Shown piece after piece: positions 21,351-32,235 of a DNA stretch of 64,000 nt. Source of the stretch: Dastarcus helophoroides (taxonomy: Eukaryota > Arthropoda > Insecta > Coleoptera > Bothrideridae); NCBI GenBank assembly GCA_028583605.1, contig CM053330.1, forward strand, positions 31,359,619 to 31,423,618, read 5' to 3'. Numbering within the stretch: the first letter of the stretch is position 1; each line of letters opens with the position of its first letter. The translations under genes were made by a program, and so were the position numbers. Under the pieces are notes generated by a model. That model ran no database searches. It was not told the DNA's origin and saw only the letters and a program-made list of their open reading frames with translations.

Positions 21351-21935
21351 GAAAATATGAATGCGCTTCGGCTGAAAATAATTATGAAACCGCACGAGTG
21401 CATTTTCCCTATTCATTAATAAATATTGAGAGGGCATCGTTTAAAATGCACCTCTCGCGTTCGAACGGATAGTTTGGCTGGCCGAGTTCGGAAGTTACTA
21501 TCGGTTATCATAAAATCTGGATGAACAAACCGCATAAAGACATGAACCCTCATTGCATTGCCGGCGGTATGGCGGTAACCGGCGAACATCGAAAATTCTA
21601 TCGTTGGCGGCGGGCGGTGGTGTTGTCGGGAATTCGAACCCCCTTTCCTAACCCCGATGTCAAACGAGCGGAACGCTATCACTTTATTTCACCGACATCG
21701 CCTGTCCTCGCTCGCTGCTCGCAACCCACACGGTTCGCCGCCGTTTATGCCGCCGCCGCCGCCTCGCCGTTTTCGTGATTAATCGTCATATAATTGATCA
21801 TTAAGCGGTCTGTTAATTAATAAAGAAGCTCCGGGCTGCGTGCACCATTTTCGGTGCGTTATTATCACGCGAAAGTCGAAGAGGAATCGAAATGGCCTTT
21901 AGGGCGATTTACATACAAATTGAGCGTATGGAACT
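21351..21935. other. CpG-containing unique island
   Basis: High CpG at 21440-21780, then AT-rich homeodomain-type motifs (GTGATTAATCG, TTAATTAATAAAG) at 21775-21830. No exon recognised. This combination suggests an enhancer-like element, but that is inference. Confidence 0.4.
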
Positions 21936-22041
21936 GTGTTTTAAAAAATTTATTTTTCCGAACACTTTTATTGTTATAAATATTTCTTTCCTAAAAACAT
22001 GAACAAAAAAAATAATTTAAGAGCTTTGAATTTTCTTAAAG

Positions 22042-22200
22042 TTAAATCCACTCGCAAAGGTGTCATCATGTCTTTGGAGCATTGCGAATAGGTTGCGGAA
22101 ATAAGGATATAAATGAGGATAAATTGTCATTGTCGGAAAAAACTCTGCTCGATAATGAATTTCAGAGTTTGGAAGTTCTGTACCAAGCTGGACCAAAGTT
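22042..22200 (-). pseudogene. 3' scrap of the CR1/Jockey-group retrotransposon
   Basis: Minus-strand translation gives AWYRTSKL, a stop, NSLSSRVFSDNDNLSSF and ISLFPQPIRNAPKT before a stop. This parallels FYRTSKLWNLLPKGIFPKN and LSLFPHPT at the end of the 5.7-kb remnant. It is followed by the same TAATCCACTCGCAAAGG tail. Only the last ~45 codons survive. Confidence 0.65.
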
Positions 22201-22980
22201 GTGTTTTTTTAACAATAATTAACATATTTTAATTACAAAAAATATGGATTACTATTAAAAATGCATTTTCAAAATAAATTAAATAAATAAAGTGAAAAAT
22301 TCATCCTTAAATTGATTTACAGGAAAAACCACAAATTCTGAGCACAATGAAAAAATCGTAGCGTTTGATATTTGCAGGGTGTCTTTGAAATCCTTTTTGG
22401 TTAAAAAGTTGCAGTCAATACCCTTAGTTTATCCATTAATTAAAATGTTATGCTCAATTAAGCGAATATCTCTACCAAATTTTTAACCTCTTTTTCAAAC
22501 CACTTTCTTCTATTAAAAAAATTGTTTTTATCAAAAACTATTTGTAGAGAATATTTTGCAGTTTTCAAAACTTTACTTGTATTTTCTCTACGATTATTAT
22601 TTCTCGAACTATTGATTACCAAAGTCAAAAATGACTTTTTTGTTTTGAACAACGATAACTCGGTTAAAAATCATCGTGCATAGCTTGGGGATCAGTCAAA
22701 TTAAAAAGGATTTCATTATCTAGAAGAGCTTTATAATGGAACCATTGGAACAAAATATTAAAGTCCTTGGATTGTTCTAAATGTAAATAAAATTTGGGAA
22801 ATTTTTGCCCGATGGTTTTTTATTATTATTATGCAAAAATTGCTAAAGCTGAAAAGTTAAAACCTAAGAACCAAAACCTAGAAATATGGAGCTTCAATTT
22901 GCTTTTTTTGTTTGTTTTATGACTATTTTTCTTCTTTCATCCAAAATTTTGTTTAGGTTTTTTTAATATTCTTTAATACC
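22201..22980. other. AT-rich sequence, no gene recognised
   Basis: Non-repetitive AT-rich DNA. The 64-codon minus frame at 22458-22652 is lysine- and asparagine-rich and compositional. Confidence 0.3.
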
Positions 22981-23480
22981 TGTGTTTAGTGTAAAATATG
23001 ACAAATTCGGATCGAATTTGGGATTGATTACGTACGCGGTCGAACACATTTACCCACGGGGCGCTTCCGCATGTACGACTTTTTGTAATATGAATACCTT
23101 TATTGCTTTATCGAGGAGGCGCAGCGGTGCAAACAACATCAAGTCAAAAGGCTCATATCGCTTTCGAACTGTATAAATATCAACCGAGCCGAGGCGGAAT
23201 GTCAAAAGTTGGATGACATGTCGACATCTGCGGAACGCGGAGAAAGTGGAGAGACGGCAATCCACGTCAAAAGCAGGATCGCTCCCGTCGGTGACGTCAT
23301 CCGCTTCCCGCTTGCGAGTCTCTCGCGTCTGGATTATTAAATACGTTGCTCCGGTGTGTCGGAGTGGGCTTCCGACGACTATACTTACCACCTGAGTCCC
23401 GGAAAACGGCCCCAAGCTCTAATCGACCCTTATTTTCTACGACGACGCTTACCTGCAAGAAATATGATCTACGTTAGAAA
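22981..23480. other. CpG-containing unique island with TATA and CRE motifs
   Basis: Contains TATAAATA at 23172-23179, a TCA initiator-like site about 30 bases downstream, and the full CRE palindrome TGACGTCA at 23292-23299. A 121-codon minus-strand frame covers it but resembles no family. Candidate promoter or enhancer; no transcript evidence. Confidence 0.35.
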
Positions 23481-23931
23481 AATACAGCAAACGGGAGAGA
23501 GGAATATACTATTTTATTTTCATCTTGCTTTTCCTATTCTATATATTATGAATACATTATTATATACTAGTACACCCTTGCAACTTCATCTGCTTTAATT
23601 TTAAATATAAAGAGCTTTTTCAGTCCCTGTTATAAGAATGAAGAATGCAAAGAGATTCACTAGTCTAGAATAATGCACGAAGGTTATATTTTAGGTAGAT
23701 TTACGATAGATTTTAGATAGATTATTAATCAGCGTTAAAAAGCCATTTTTTGTACTTTTTTCAAATTATAATATTGAAAATAGGATAGGAGACACGGAGT
23801 GCAAGTCTCTGAACCTATGTACTGGGTCATGGCTAACTGAACTAGCAACAGTTGACCCCCTGACGTTTAGGAGAAAATGTCCGAATAATTATCGGATTCC
23901 AAATTTGGGAGCCAAAATTATTTTAAAAGAC
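23481..23931. other. AT-rich sequence, no gene recognised
   Basis: Non-repetitive, no protein-like frame. Confidence 0.3.
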
Positions 23932-23944
23932 AATATCCAAATTT
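23932..23944. repeat. Target-site duplication, left, of copy B
   Basis: AATATCCAAATTT, identical to 24719-24731. Confidence 0.75.
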
Positions 23945-24008
23945 TGAAATACAAATCTTGTCCCCTGAAACCAACAAAGATTAAAAAACACAACAAAGGT
24001 TTATCTAA

Positions 24009-24041
<33 letters not shown>

Positions 24042-24446
24042 CATCCATCCATCCATCCATCCATCCATCCATCCATCCATCCATCCATCCATCCATCCAT
24101 CCATCCATCCATCCATCCATCCATCCATCCATCCATCCATCCATCCATCCATCCATCCATCCATCCATCCATCCATCCATCCATCCATCCATCCATCCAT
24201 CCATCCATCCATCCATCCATCCATCCATCCATCCATCCATCCATCCATCCATCCATCCATCCATCCATCCATCCATCCATCCATCCATCCATCCATCCAT
24301 CCATCCATCCATCCATCCATCCATCCATCCATCCATCCATCCATCCATCCATCCATCCATCCATCCATCCATCCATCCATCCATCCATCCATCCATCCAT
24401 CCATCCATCCATCCATCCATCCATCCATCCATCCATCCATCCATCC

Positions 24447-24511
<65 letters not shown>
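24009..24511. repeat. Compound (CTAT)8-(CCAT)102-(CTAT)~16 microsatellite
   Basis: 32 bases of CTAT, then exactly 408 bases of CCAT, then 63 bases of CTAT, with no interruption seen. IHPS and WMDG repeat frames across it are artefacts. Confidence 0.97.
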
Positions 24512-24536
24512 AGGTGCAAGGAAATAACGACCTCGA

Positions 24537-24575
24537 TAGCTCAGGAGGTAATGTCTAGCATGATACTGATTCCAA
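24537..24575 (+). other. tRNA-like A-box segment
   Basis: TAGCTCAGGAGG at 24537-24548 fits a Pol III A box (TRGCNNAGYNGG) apart from one position, preceded by CCTCGA. A B box is only weakly suggested by CTGATTCC near 24566-24573, and no cloverleaf forms. Possibly a tRNA-derived head inside copy B. Confidence 0.25.
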
Positions 24576-24605
24576 TTAAATCATCAAAAAATAAAGTCAC
24601 AATTT

Positions 24606-24646
24606 CTCTCTGAAGACGACAGCTTGGCTGTCGAAACGCGTTAGAG
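24606..24646 (+). ncRNA. Hammerhead-ribozyme-like core (best copy)
   Basis: In order: CTCT (stem I 5'), CTGAAGA (core), one extra C, GACAGC-TTG-GCTGTC (stem II, six perfect pairs), GAAA (core), CGCGT completing a self-complementary ACGCGT (stem III), T as cleavage-site base, AGAG (stem I 3'). All conserved hammerhead bases are present in order for a type I ribozyme with cut site GTT/AGAG. Two departures: one unpaired base between CTGAAGA and stem II, and a stem III with no loop, so it could fold properly only as a dimer. Activity is untested; the extra base could make it inactive. Confidence 0.5.
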
Positions 24647-24718
24647 CAACCTTTGTTATGTTTTTTAATTTTTCTTGGTTTCAGGGGAATAGATAACCAA
24701 GGACCAGTCCGTTGCAGC

Positions 24719-24731
24719 AATATCCAAATTT
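24719..24731. repeat. Target-site duplication, right, of copy B
   Basis: AATATCCAAATTT, identical to 23932-23944. Confidence 0.75.
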
Positions 24732-24734
24732 AAT

Positions 24735-26738
24735 AATCTTCTTCAAAAAAATTTACAAATCGTTTTATTAAAAATGTTAATACTTTTATCATCAAACAAG
24801 TTGATAAGTCATCTGACTCCATACTATTATCACGGTTACTACTTTCTTTAACGTGTAATGAATCATTTTTTTTTCAATTCGACATTTTCTAAAATTTCGA
24901 TTTTTTTTTAATTGTTGCCTTTTTCGTTTTTTTCCAATTTTAGGATTTTTTTTCAAATTTCGACTTTTCGAATTAATGATATTTTGAAAATTTCAACTTT
25001 GCGAAAAATATCGACTTCTTTTTGAAGCCACTTTTCGGAAATTTAGGTTTTTTTTTAATTTTTGACTTTTCAATTCATGAGTTTTTGAATTGCTGATTTT
25101 TTTTTTTTATTTCAAAACTTTGGCTGTTTTATTGAAATGTTTGCTTTTTTAAAAACATGACTTTGCAAATTTCGACTTTCTTCAAAATTTCGAATTTCGA
25201 ATTAACAATATTTTGAAAACTTCAACTTTACCGAAAATTTCGACTTCTTTTTGAAGCCACTTTTCGGAAATTTCGACTTTTTTTTAAAATTTTGTCTGTT
25301 TAGTAGACGAGTTTCCCGAATTACAGATTTTTTCTTAAAATTTTGGTTTTGTTTGGAAATTTTGACTGCTTTATCAAAATGTCTGCTTTTTTAATAAGTT
25401 CAATTTGCAAATTTCGATTTTTTCTATTTCGTGGTTTTTCAAAATTTCGATTTTTTAAAATGGTGGCTTTTCTGTCATCAAGTTTTTAATATGATCAAAT
25501 TTTTAAAAAACTTATTTATATTTTTGACTTTTTGAAAATTTTGATTTTTTTTAAATTTCAGATTCTTTAAAATGTTAAAATTTTCTCATGTCAAGTTGTT
25601 GATTTTTTTAAAATATCTTGGTTTTAGTTCAGACTTTAAAAATTTCGATTTTTTTGGCAAATTTTCAACTTTTTAAATTTTCAACATTCTACAGACAATT
25701 TTGTTAAATTCTTTAATTTTTGTGAAAATTTTGGTTTATTTTAAAATTTCAATTTCAACATTTTCAATGTTTTATTAAAATATCTGCCTTTTTAAAAGTT
25801 TGACTGCAAATTTCAATCTATTCAAAATTTCGAATTTTTAAAAATTTTAAATTTTTTAAAATTTCGACTTTTCTGTTTCCATTTTTTGTGGTTTAAATGA
25901 TCGAATTTTTATCAAAATTTTTAACTTTTTTTTTTCGAATATTAAATTTTTCAAAAACTTCGAATCTTTCGAATTTTTCTAAATATCAAATTTTTTGAAA
26001 TTCTTCATTTTCTGCTCTTGAGTTTTTGAACTCATGATTTTTTTTTTCAAAATTTCGATGTTTAAAATTTTCACTGTTTTATCAAAATTTCAACTTTTTT
26101 GTTTTTTTAAATCTTTGAGGATTTCACGCTTTTAAAAATTACATTTTTTTTTTAAATTCACTCTTTTCCTTTACCTTTTTTTAAAAATTTCGATTTATTT
26201 TAAAAATTTGGCTTTTTGAAAATTACGATATTTCCCTTCTTTTTAATCTTACCTTTTATGTTGAAGAGTTTCTTAAAATGTACAATTTTTCATAAAACTT
26301 TGTTTTTTTTTCAAAATATCGATGTCACAATGTCGACTGTTTTGGGAATTTTGGTTTTTTTTTATAATCGACCTTCCTTTTTAAATTTCAGTTTTATTCA
26401 ATATTTTGACTTCTTTCAAAATTTTATCTTATTCTTTCTAAATTTCGCCTTCTTTTGGAAAGTTATCACTGTTTTGAAATATCCAATTTTTTTTATATCT
26501 TAGCAATGAACATTTTTGATAATGTCGAGTTTTTGAAATATGGCATTTTTTCAAAATTTCAACATTAATTCACTCTTTCGACTGTTTTTTAAAATTTCCT
26601 CTTTTTTAAAATGTTTGACTTTTTTTTAAATTCAACTTTACCCAAAATTTTGACCTTTATCAAAATTTTAACTGTTTTCAAAATTTTCACTTGTTTTAGA
26701 AATTTACACTTTTTTAATGATTTCGTTTTTTTTTTAAA
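24735..26738 (-). repeat. T-rich degenerate TTTCGA/AAAATTTCGA repeat
   Basis: Continuous background repeat in T-rich orientation, with a diverged near-duplicate around 24960-25060 and 25200-25290 (GAAAATTTC, TTCTTTTTGAAGCCAC). No gene. Confidence 0.75.
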
Positions 26739-26739
26739 T

Positions 26740-27194
26740 TTTGTCCCCTGAAACCAAAAAAGATTAAAAAACACAACAAAAGTTGCTCTAACGTGTTTCG
26801 ACAGCCTAGGTATCACTTCTGAGAGATACTGAGTATCTCTCAGTATCTACAGTATCTCTCTGAAGATGACAGCTTGGCCATCGAAGCGCGTTAGAGCTGT
26901 TTTTTAATCTTTTTGGTTTCAGAGGATAAGATTTGTATTTCGATTTTCATCTTCAGAGAGATATCTCCCTGAAGATGATAGCTCGGCTGTCGAAACGCTT
27001 TAGAGCAACCTTTGTGTGTTTTAAGAGAAAGAGAAAGATTAAAAAACGCAACAAAGGTTGCTCTAACGCGTTTCGGCAGCCGTCTGTCGAAACGCTTTAG
27101 AGCAACCTTTGTTGTGTCTTTTAATCTTTCTTGGTTTCAAAAGACAAGATTTGTATTTCAATTTTTGAAGATAACCAAGGACCAGTCCGTACCA
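26740..27194. mobile_element. Composite hammerhead-core elements, copy C
   Basis: At least three arm pairs in 455 bases: an inverted pair at 26740-26935, a further core at about 26970-27020, and a compact pair at about 27040-27110, ending in the family 3' terminus near 27194. Cores vary: CAGAAGT in the first left arm (minus strand), CTGAAGA with GAAG in its right arm, and CTGAAGA-T-GATAGC-TCG-GCTGTC-GAAA in the middle core (one G.U pair in stem II). It looks like nested or tandem insertions of the same family. Confidence 0.7.
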
Positions 27195-27965
27195 TGAAAA
27201 ATACTTTTAGATTTTTTGAAAACTTTAAAATGAAAATTTTTGATAATGTCAAATTTTTTCAAAGGTTGATTTTTTAAAATTTCTATTTTATTTCAAAATT
27301 TAAATTCTTTTTCAAAATGACCCCTTGGACATTTTGACTTTAAATCTTTTCTCAAAATTTCGACTTTTTCCAAAATCTCGACTTTTTTTTAAATTTTTAC
27401 TTAAAATTTCGACTTTTTTAATTTTTTGTCATTTTCGAAAGTTCTACTTTTTTACAAATTTAGATTCTCTCTTTAACATTTTGTCGTATCAAATTTTGAC
27501 TTTACGATTTTTTTTAAAGTGTTGAGTTTTTTAAAATTTCGAAAATCTTTAACTTTTCACTTTTTAAAAATATTTTTTTTTGTTTAAAATTTAGAGGATT
27601 CGGGATGCTGGATTTTTTAAATTTCGACTTTTTTAAAATTTTTTTTCTCAAAAATGTTTTGAAAATTGTAACTTGTTAAAATCTTGATTCACAAAAATTT
27701 TAAACATTTTGTTAAACTTGAGTAATTTCTTAAAATTTCGACCATTTTTAAAAGAAGATGATTTTGGAAATTTCGACTTTTTCAAGTTTCGGTCGACTTT
27801 CCCAAAATTTCCATTTAAAAAAAAATTTTTTTTTAAATGTAGATTTTCTCAAATTCCGATTTTTTTATTTGAAAATTTTGTTTGATCTTTTAAACTTTGG
27901 TGTCAAGCTTTTGCTGAAAATTTTAACTGTTATGAAACTTTCGAAATTTTCATAATAGAAGTAAT
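27195..27965 (-). repeat. T-rich degenerate repeat
   Basis: Background repeat; short F/L-rich frames are compositional. Confidence 0.7.
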
Positions 27966-28850
27966 GAAGCTGGTATGTTGCCATTACTTCAAGATGTTTC
28001 CCTAACGTGCGGAATAAAGCATCGAAATTCCGTGAGACAAAATTTCAAATTTTGATTACGCAAAAACGGTACCGATGGCAGTCCTCATATTTTACTGTTT
28101 CATTCACAATATCACACTTCCTAATATATTACATTTTTTACAAAATCTATAGGAGGATTTGGCCGCAATAAATTAAAATCTCTTTGAAAATATTCCTTCG
28201 CCTGTACTTCCATGTTAAAAATAGTAAATATGACATCGAATATTTCGAGTTCGGTACCAGCACGGGACTTCTAATTTTGAATAGGGTGATTGTGCCACCT
28301 TAAAAAGTGATCCAGTAGACGGACACATAATTTAATCTTCCGTAACTTTTTTTATCACTGACTGTAAATGTAGCAGACTACTCGCATAGCGAAACATCTA
28401 TGTTTTTACTACATAAAGCTGATCGAAAAAAAGATATATTTTAATAAATAAGTTTGCTAGACACAAATAAAATTGTGGTGGCCGACTACTGGTGGGTGGC
28501 CAGTTGCTGGCGCATCTGCCCTATGGGTAACACTGAGAGAAATTTTAAAAAAATCTACATAAAAGCAATTGACAGGAGAACTACCTTAAGCAAGAACATT
28601 CAATTTTTTCATTAAAATTTTCAACTTAAGTCAAAAATTTCTATGAAAGACCGCCTAATTTAAATTTTAATTTTTTTAAAGAATTACTTTGCTATATTTT
28701 CTATATTTCCACTGTCCAAGTCCATCCCCTTATTTTAATTAACCATAACGTCCGTACACATTACTAGTCAAACTTTCATCCTGCCATGATTTTTGTCATA
28801 CACAAGTGGCAATTTGGTGGACCATAATACCATCTTCGCCAATTTAAATC
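27966..28850. other. Unique AT-rich sequence, no gene recognised
   Basis: A complex patch at 28470-28540 (GTGGTGGCC...GGTGGGTGGCC) carries a GGTGGCC repeat; nothing protein-like. Confidence 0.3.
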
Positions 28851-29300
28851 AATTTGAAGGCACCTGCTGGATCCAAAACACCTGTTATTTTACAAAGGTG
28901 GCTGAAAGAGAGAGCGCACGAGACGGTAGCGCAGGACGGCAACACTAATGTGATTTATCCCGCGCTAGAGGTCGAACGGGGTCCGAGGGAGGGAGCTGCA
29001 GTAAACACCTGCTACTTGTCATCCCGTGTTATACATCCCCTTGGGGCTTGCTTGCCGCTCTTTCGGTCGAGCGCCAGGCATTCGGATCGTAAATTTCGCA
29101 TTTGCGGAGCGGCAATACGAGGATGAAAAGGGAAGTGCCAGCACCTTAATAAAGTCCGGGAGAAATGGTATTAGGTGCTTTTATGTGCTTTCCATTTCCT
29201 GATTAAAGGTGTCTGAGTGATAATAAATTTTTTTGCATTGTTACGTTTAATTAATTCGGGCTGCAGCAAAGGAGATGATAAAATTTGGGATGGTTCGGCG
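28851..29300. other. CpG-containing unique island
   Basis: CpG-rich at 28900-29120, then a run of homeobox-like AT motifs (CTGATTAAAGG, TTTAATTAATTC) to 29260. A 90-codon plus frame is not recognisable. Candidate conserved non-coding element. Confidence 0.4.
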
Positions 29301-30120
29301 AGGAGATGTTTTTACGTTCACGAGATTTTAGTGTTTTTGAAGTATTTTATATTTTTATACAAACATTGAGAAAAATATACAAAGATAATTCTTTGGGACA
29401 CATTTTTCGTCTTCTTCCTAGCACGATGAACATAATCCTTTGGGCGATATTTTCGTCCTTCTAATACGAAACAACAGAGTCCCAGGACATCACTACTGAA
29501 GCAATCAGTGGTGGGGGTGATGAACAAAAATTTGATTCTTCTAGAGCCTGCTTTGACTCTAGAAAAATCAGAAAATATTTTTGTTTATCATACTGGCCAC
29601 TGATCAATTCGTAATATCTGAAAATCTGTATGTGTACAAACAAAAATTAATGAGTGATAGAAACCGGATTATCAACCAGTAAGTCCAAACTCAAAATAAA
29701 ATAAGCAGCTTATGTAGAGCTCGAAAGTTCCAAATAAACAAATATGGGGCTTGGAAAAGTTGAGCACATTATTTAGTCATGCACCCAAAAGATCTGAAAG
29801 CTTCGAATTAGTAAAAAAATATCATTTAAAGTTGTGCAGTGCCAATGATTCTGGGCTAGTGCCCTAAGTTATTATGGAGTTCCAAATTTATAACGACTCC
29901 CAATTCTAAAAGTAATCTTCTACAAGAAAAAAAGTCTTATATTCTTAAAGCAACTTATCTAAAGCTCTAAACTTGTAAAAGGTGTTTTTAGAGCCATAAA
30001 AATGAAGGTGATAAAAAGCACAATTTCCTCTTGTGTTAAATTATTAACACAACTTTTCTCCTACCAGTAATTTAACAAAAAAACCTTTATAATTATAATA
30101 GGAGAGGAGGATGGGGGAAG
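29301..30120. other. AT-rich unique sequence, no gene recognised
   Basis: No repeats of the background type, no convincing ORF. Confidence 0.3.
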
Positions 30121-30830
30121 AATATGACAGTGTCTGCATTGATTGCTTTGTTGATGAATCGGGAATCGAGAAACAATTCAATTAATCACTTCCTGAGGTG
30201 CTTTAGTTTCGTTTGCGAAATGCATGCAACAAGAAGTCCTGTCGGAACAAGGTTCAGTTTTAATCCAATAAAAGGGGTCGCAAACGGTGTTCCGTCAAAA
30301 GATTAGCAACCTTCACTTGCATAACATGTGATCGTTCACCCGCAGTTTCTAATTAAGCGGCTCAACGTCGTTAACGCTGCGCCGCTATACGCGATCGCAG
30401 TTTATATAATAATGAGGCGAGAAACGAGAACGAGCGAGGCTGCGAGGCAAAAGCGAGGACTCGGCGGCCTGAATGCGGTAGCATCGGGTTGGCAGACAGG
30501 CCACCATTAACGCTCAGACCCGGCTGCACGGCTCCATCAATCAGTCCTCAGCTCGCTCCAGTGGAACCGTAGCGCTGCTGTTGGAAATTAATGATGGCAT
30601 AGGTACCTTCTCCACACTCTTACACGGTTTCAGCCACGTCGTCGTGAGATTAAATATTCCCTGCGGCACGGATCCGTCCTACCCCTCGGCCCTCTTCCAA
30701 CGCGGCTTGTCCGCCGCCGAGCGCTCGGATCTATCCCGATACCGTGCTTGGGAATTAATCGTGCCATCATGTTGATAATGAGATTTCTCCGGCTGATGAC
30801 TTTATTTTTTTTTTAAGAGCGTTCGATTTC
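30121..30830. other. CpG-containing unique island
   Basis: Highest CpG at 30340-30760; contains TTTATATAATAATG near 30401. Three 60-64-codon plus frames tile it without resembling proteins. Confidence 0.4.
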
Positions 30831-31590
30831 CAGTCCTTGTAGCCGAGTGAGGATATAATTCACATCGAGTCGTCCGAATTTATATTCAAAACCAGACGAA
30901 ATAAAATTCTCGATTGGTGGATTTGCTTGAAAACTCTAAATCATTAGTTACTGGAATAAATCAAATACGAGTCACATATTGCTCTATAAGCTAATTTGCG
31001 TTGTGGCTTTTTTCCGAAGTGGGCATAGAATAGTCCAAAACAACAAAAAACATATACAGTCCACTCTCGATAATTTGAAACTCAAGGAACCAAAGAAAAA
31101 TTACCAAAAGTTTAAAATAATAGAGTGGTGGATCCAGGTGATTTCAATTTGTTAAAAAGTTTCGACTATTTTCGAAAAATTCCATTTTTTTATTTCGACT
31201 TTTATAAATTGTAACTTTCTCGAAGATTCGATTCTTTCAAAATTACAATTTTTTTTGGAAAATTTGATCTTTCTCGAAAATATCGATTTTTCTCAAAATT
31301 TTTACTTTTTGTTATTTTGTTTTTTTTTTTTGAAAAATTTTGCCTATTTTTTGAAAAATCTGAGATTTTGAAATGTCTCCTTTTATAAAATTTTAATTCT
31401 TTTACAAAACTTTAGCTTCTTAAAATATGTTGGTATGAGCTCAAAACATACACTTGGCAACGTTGTTTGTATTTGATATAGTTGGTAGCACTTTTTTAAT
31501 AAAAATGACAGACGTTATCGTTCACTGCTTTTAACCAAACACACGTCGTTGTTTATTTTCTCCTTTACTTTTCCCTGCTCACTCTAACAA
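30831..31590. other. AT-rich sequence and T-rich background repeat
   Basis: Background T-rich repeat at 31140-31430; elsewhere unique. No gene. Confidence 0.35.
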
Positions 31591-32235
31591 AATATTGACT
31601 GGAAAATTCCGTTTTTCTTAACCTCGACGTTTCTAAAAGTTTTAACGTAGTTTTGAAACAGTTAGGAATTTCGATTTTTTTTTTAATTTCAACCAATTTC
31701 GAACATTTCGTCTCCCAAATTATCAATTTTTTTGTAAAATTAACTTTTTTAAAAATTGAACATTTTAAAAAGTACATTTTCGTGTGTTCTGAATATTTTA
31801 AAAATTTGAAAAATATTGATTGGAAAATTCTATTTTTCTTAACCTCGACGTTTCTAAAAGTTTTAACGTAGTTTTGAAATAGTTAGGAATTTCGATTTTT
31901 TAAAAATTTCAACCAATTTCGAGCATTTCGTCTCTCAAATTTCAATTTTTTTGTAAACTTAACCTTTTTTAAAAATTGAACATTTTAAAAACTACATTTT
32001 CGCGTGTTCTGAATATTTTAAAAATTTGAAAAATATTGACTGGAAAATTCTATTTTTCTTAATCTTGACGTTTCTAAAAGTTTTAACGTAGTCTTGAAAT
32101 AGTTAGGAATTTCGATATTTTTTTAAATTTCAACCAATTTCGAACATTTCGTCTCTCAAATTTCAATTGTTCTGTAAACATAACTTTTTTAAAAATAGAA
32201 CATTTTGAAAACTACATTTTCGTGTGTTCTGAATA
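31591..32235. repeat. 220-bp tandem repeat, array 1 (three units)
   Basis: Units begin at AATATTGA at 31591, 31812 and 32032 (spacing 221 and 220) and share CTCGACGTTTCTAAAAG or CTTGACGTTTCTAAAAG, TTTTAACGTAG, AGTTAGGAATTTCG and GTGTGTTCTGAATATTTT blocks, only a few percent diverged. Confidence 0.85.

Larger units (their letters stand above)
23945..24718. mobile_element. Hammerhead-core retroelement, copy B, with internal microsatellite
   Basis: The left arm (from TGAAATACAAATCTTG to about 24008) and right arm (24606-24718) are inverted repeats of each other, separated by a TCTA/TCCA microsatellite and a 90-base unique piece. AATATCCAAATTT at 23932-23944 and 24719-24731 is a 13-base target duplication, so the whole 774 bases went in as one unit. 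The right arm has the best ribozyme-like core in the window and ends at GGACCAGTCCGTTGCAGC, the family 3' terminus with small changes. Confidence 0.8.

Noticed and set aside
23050..23415. 121-codon minus-strand ORF in a CpG-rich island
   Set aside because: Mixed composition but no recognisable family, and overlapped by plus-strand frames of similar quality.
23905..24558. 217-codon IHPS-repeat and 135-139-codon WMDG-repeat ORFs
   Set aside because: Direct products of the CCAT microsatellite in different frames and strands.
24537..24575. True tRNA gene
   Set aside because: Only an A-box-like stretch; no cloverleaf, no proper B box, no acceptor stem.
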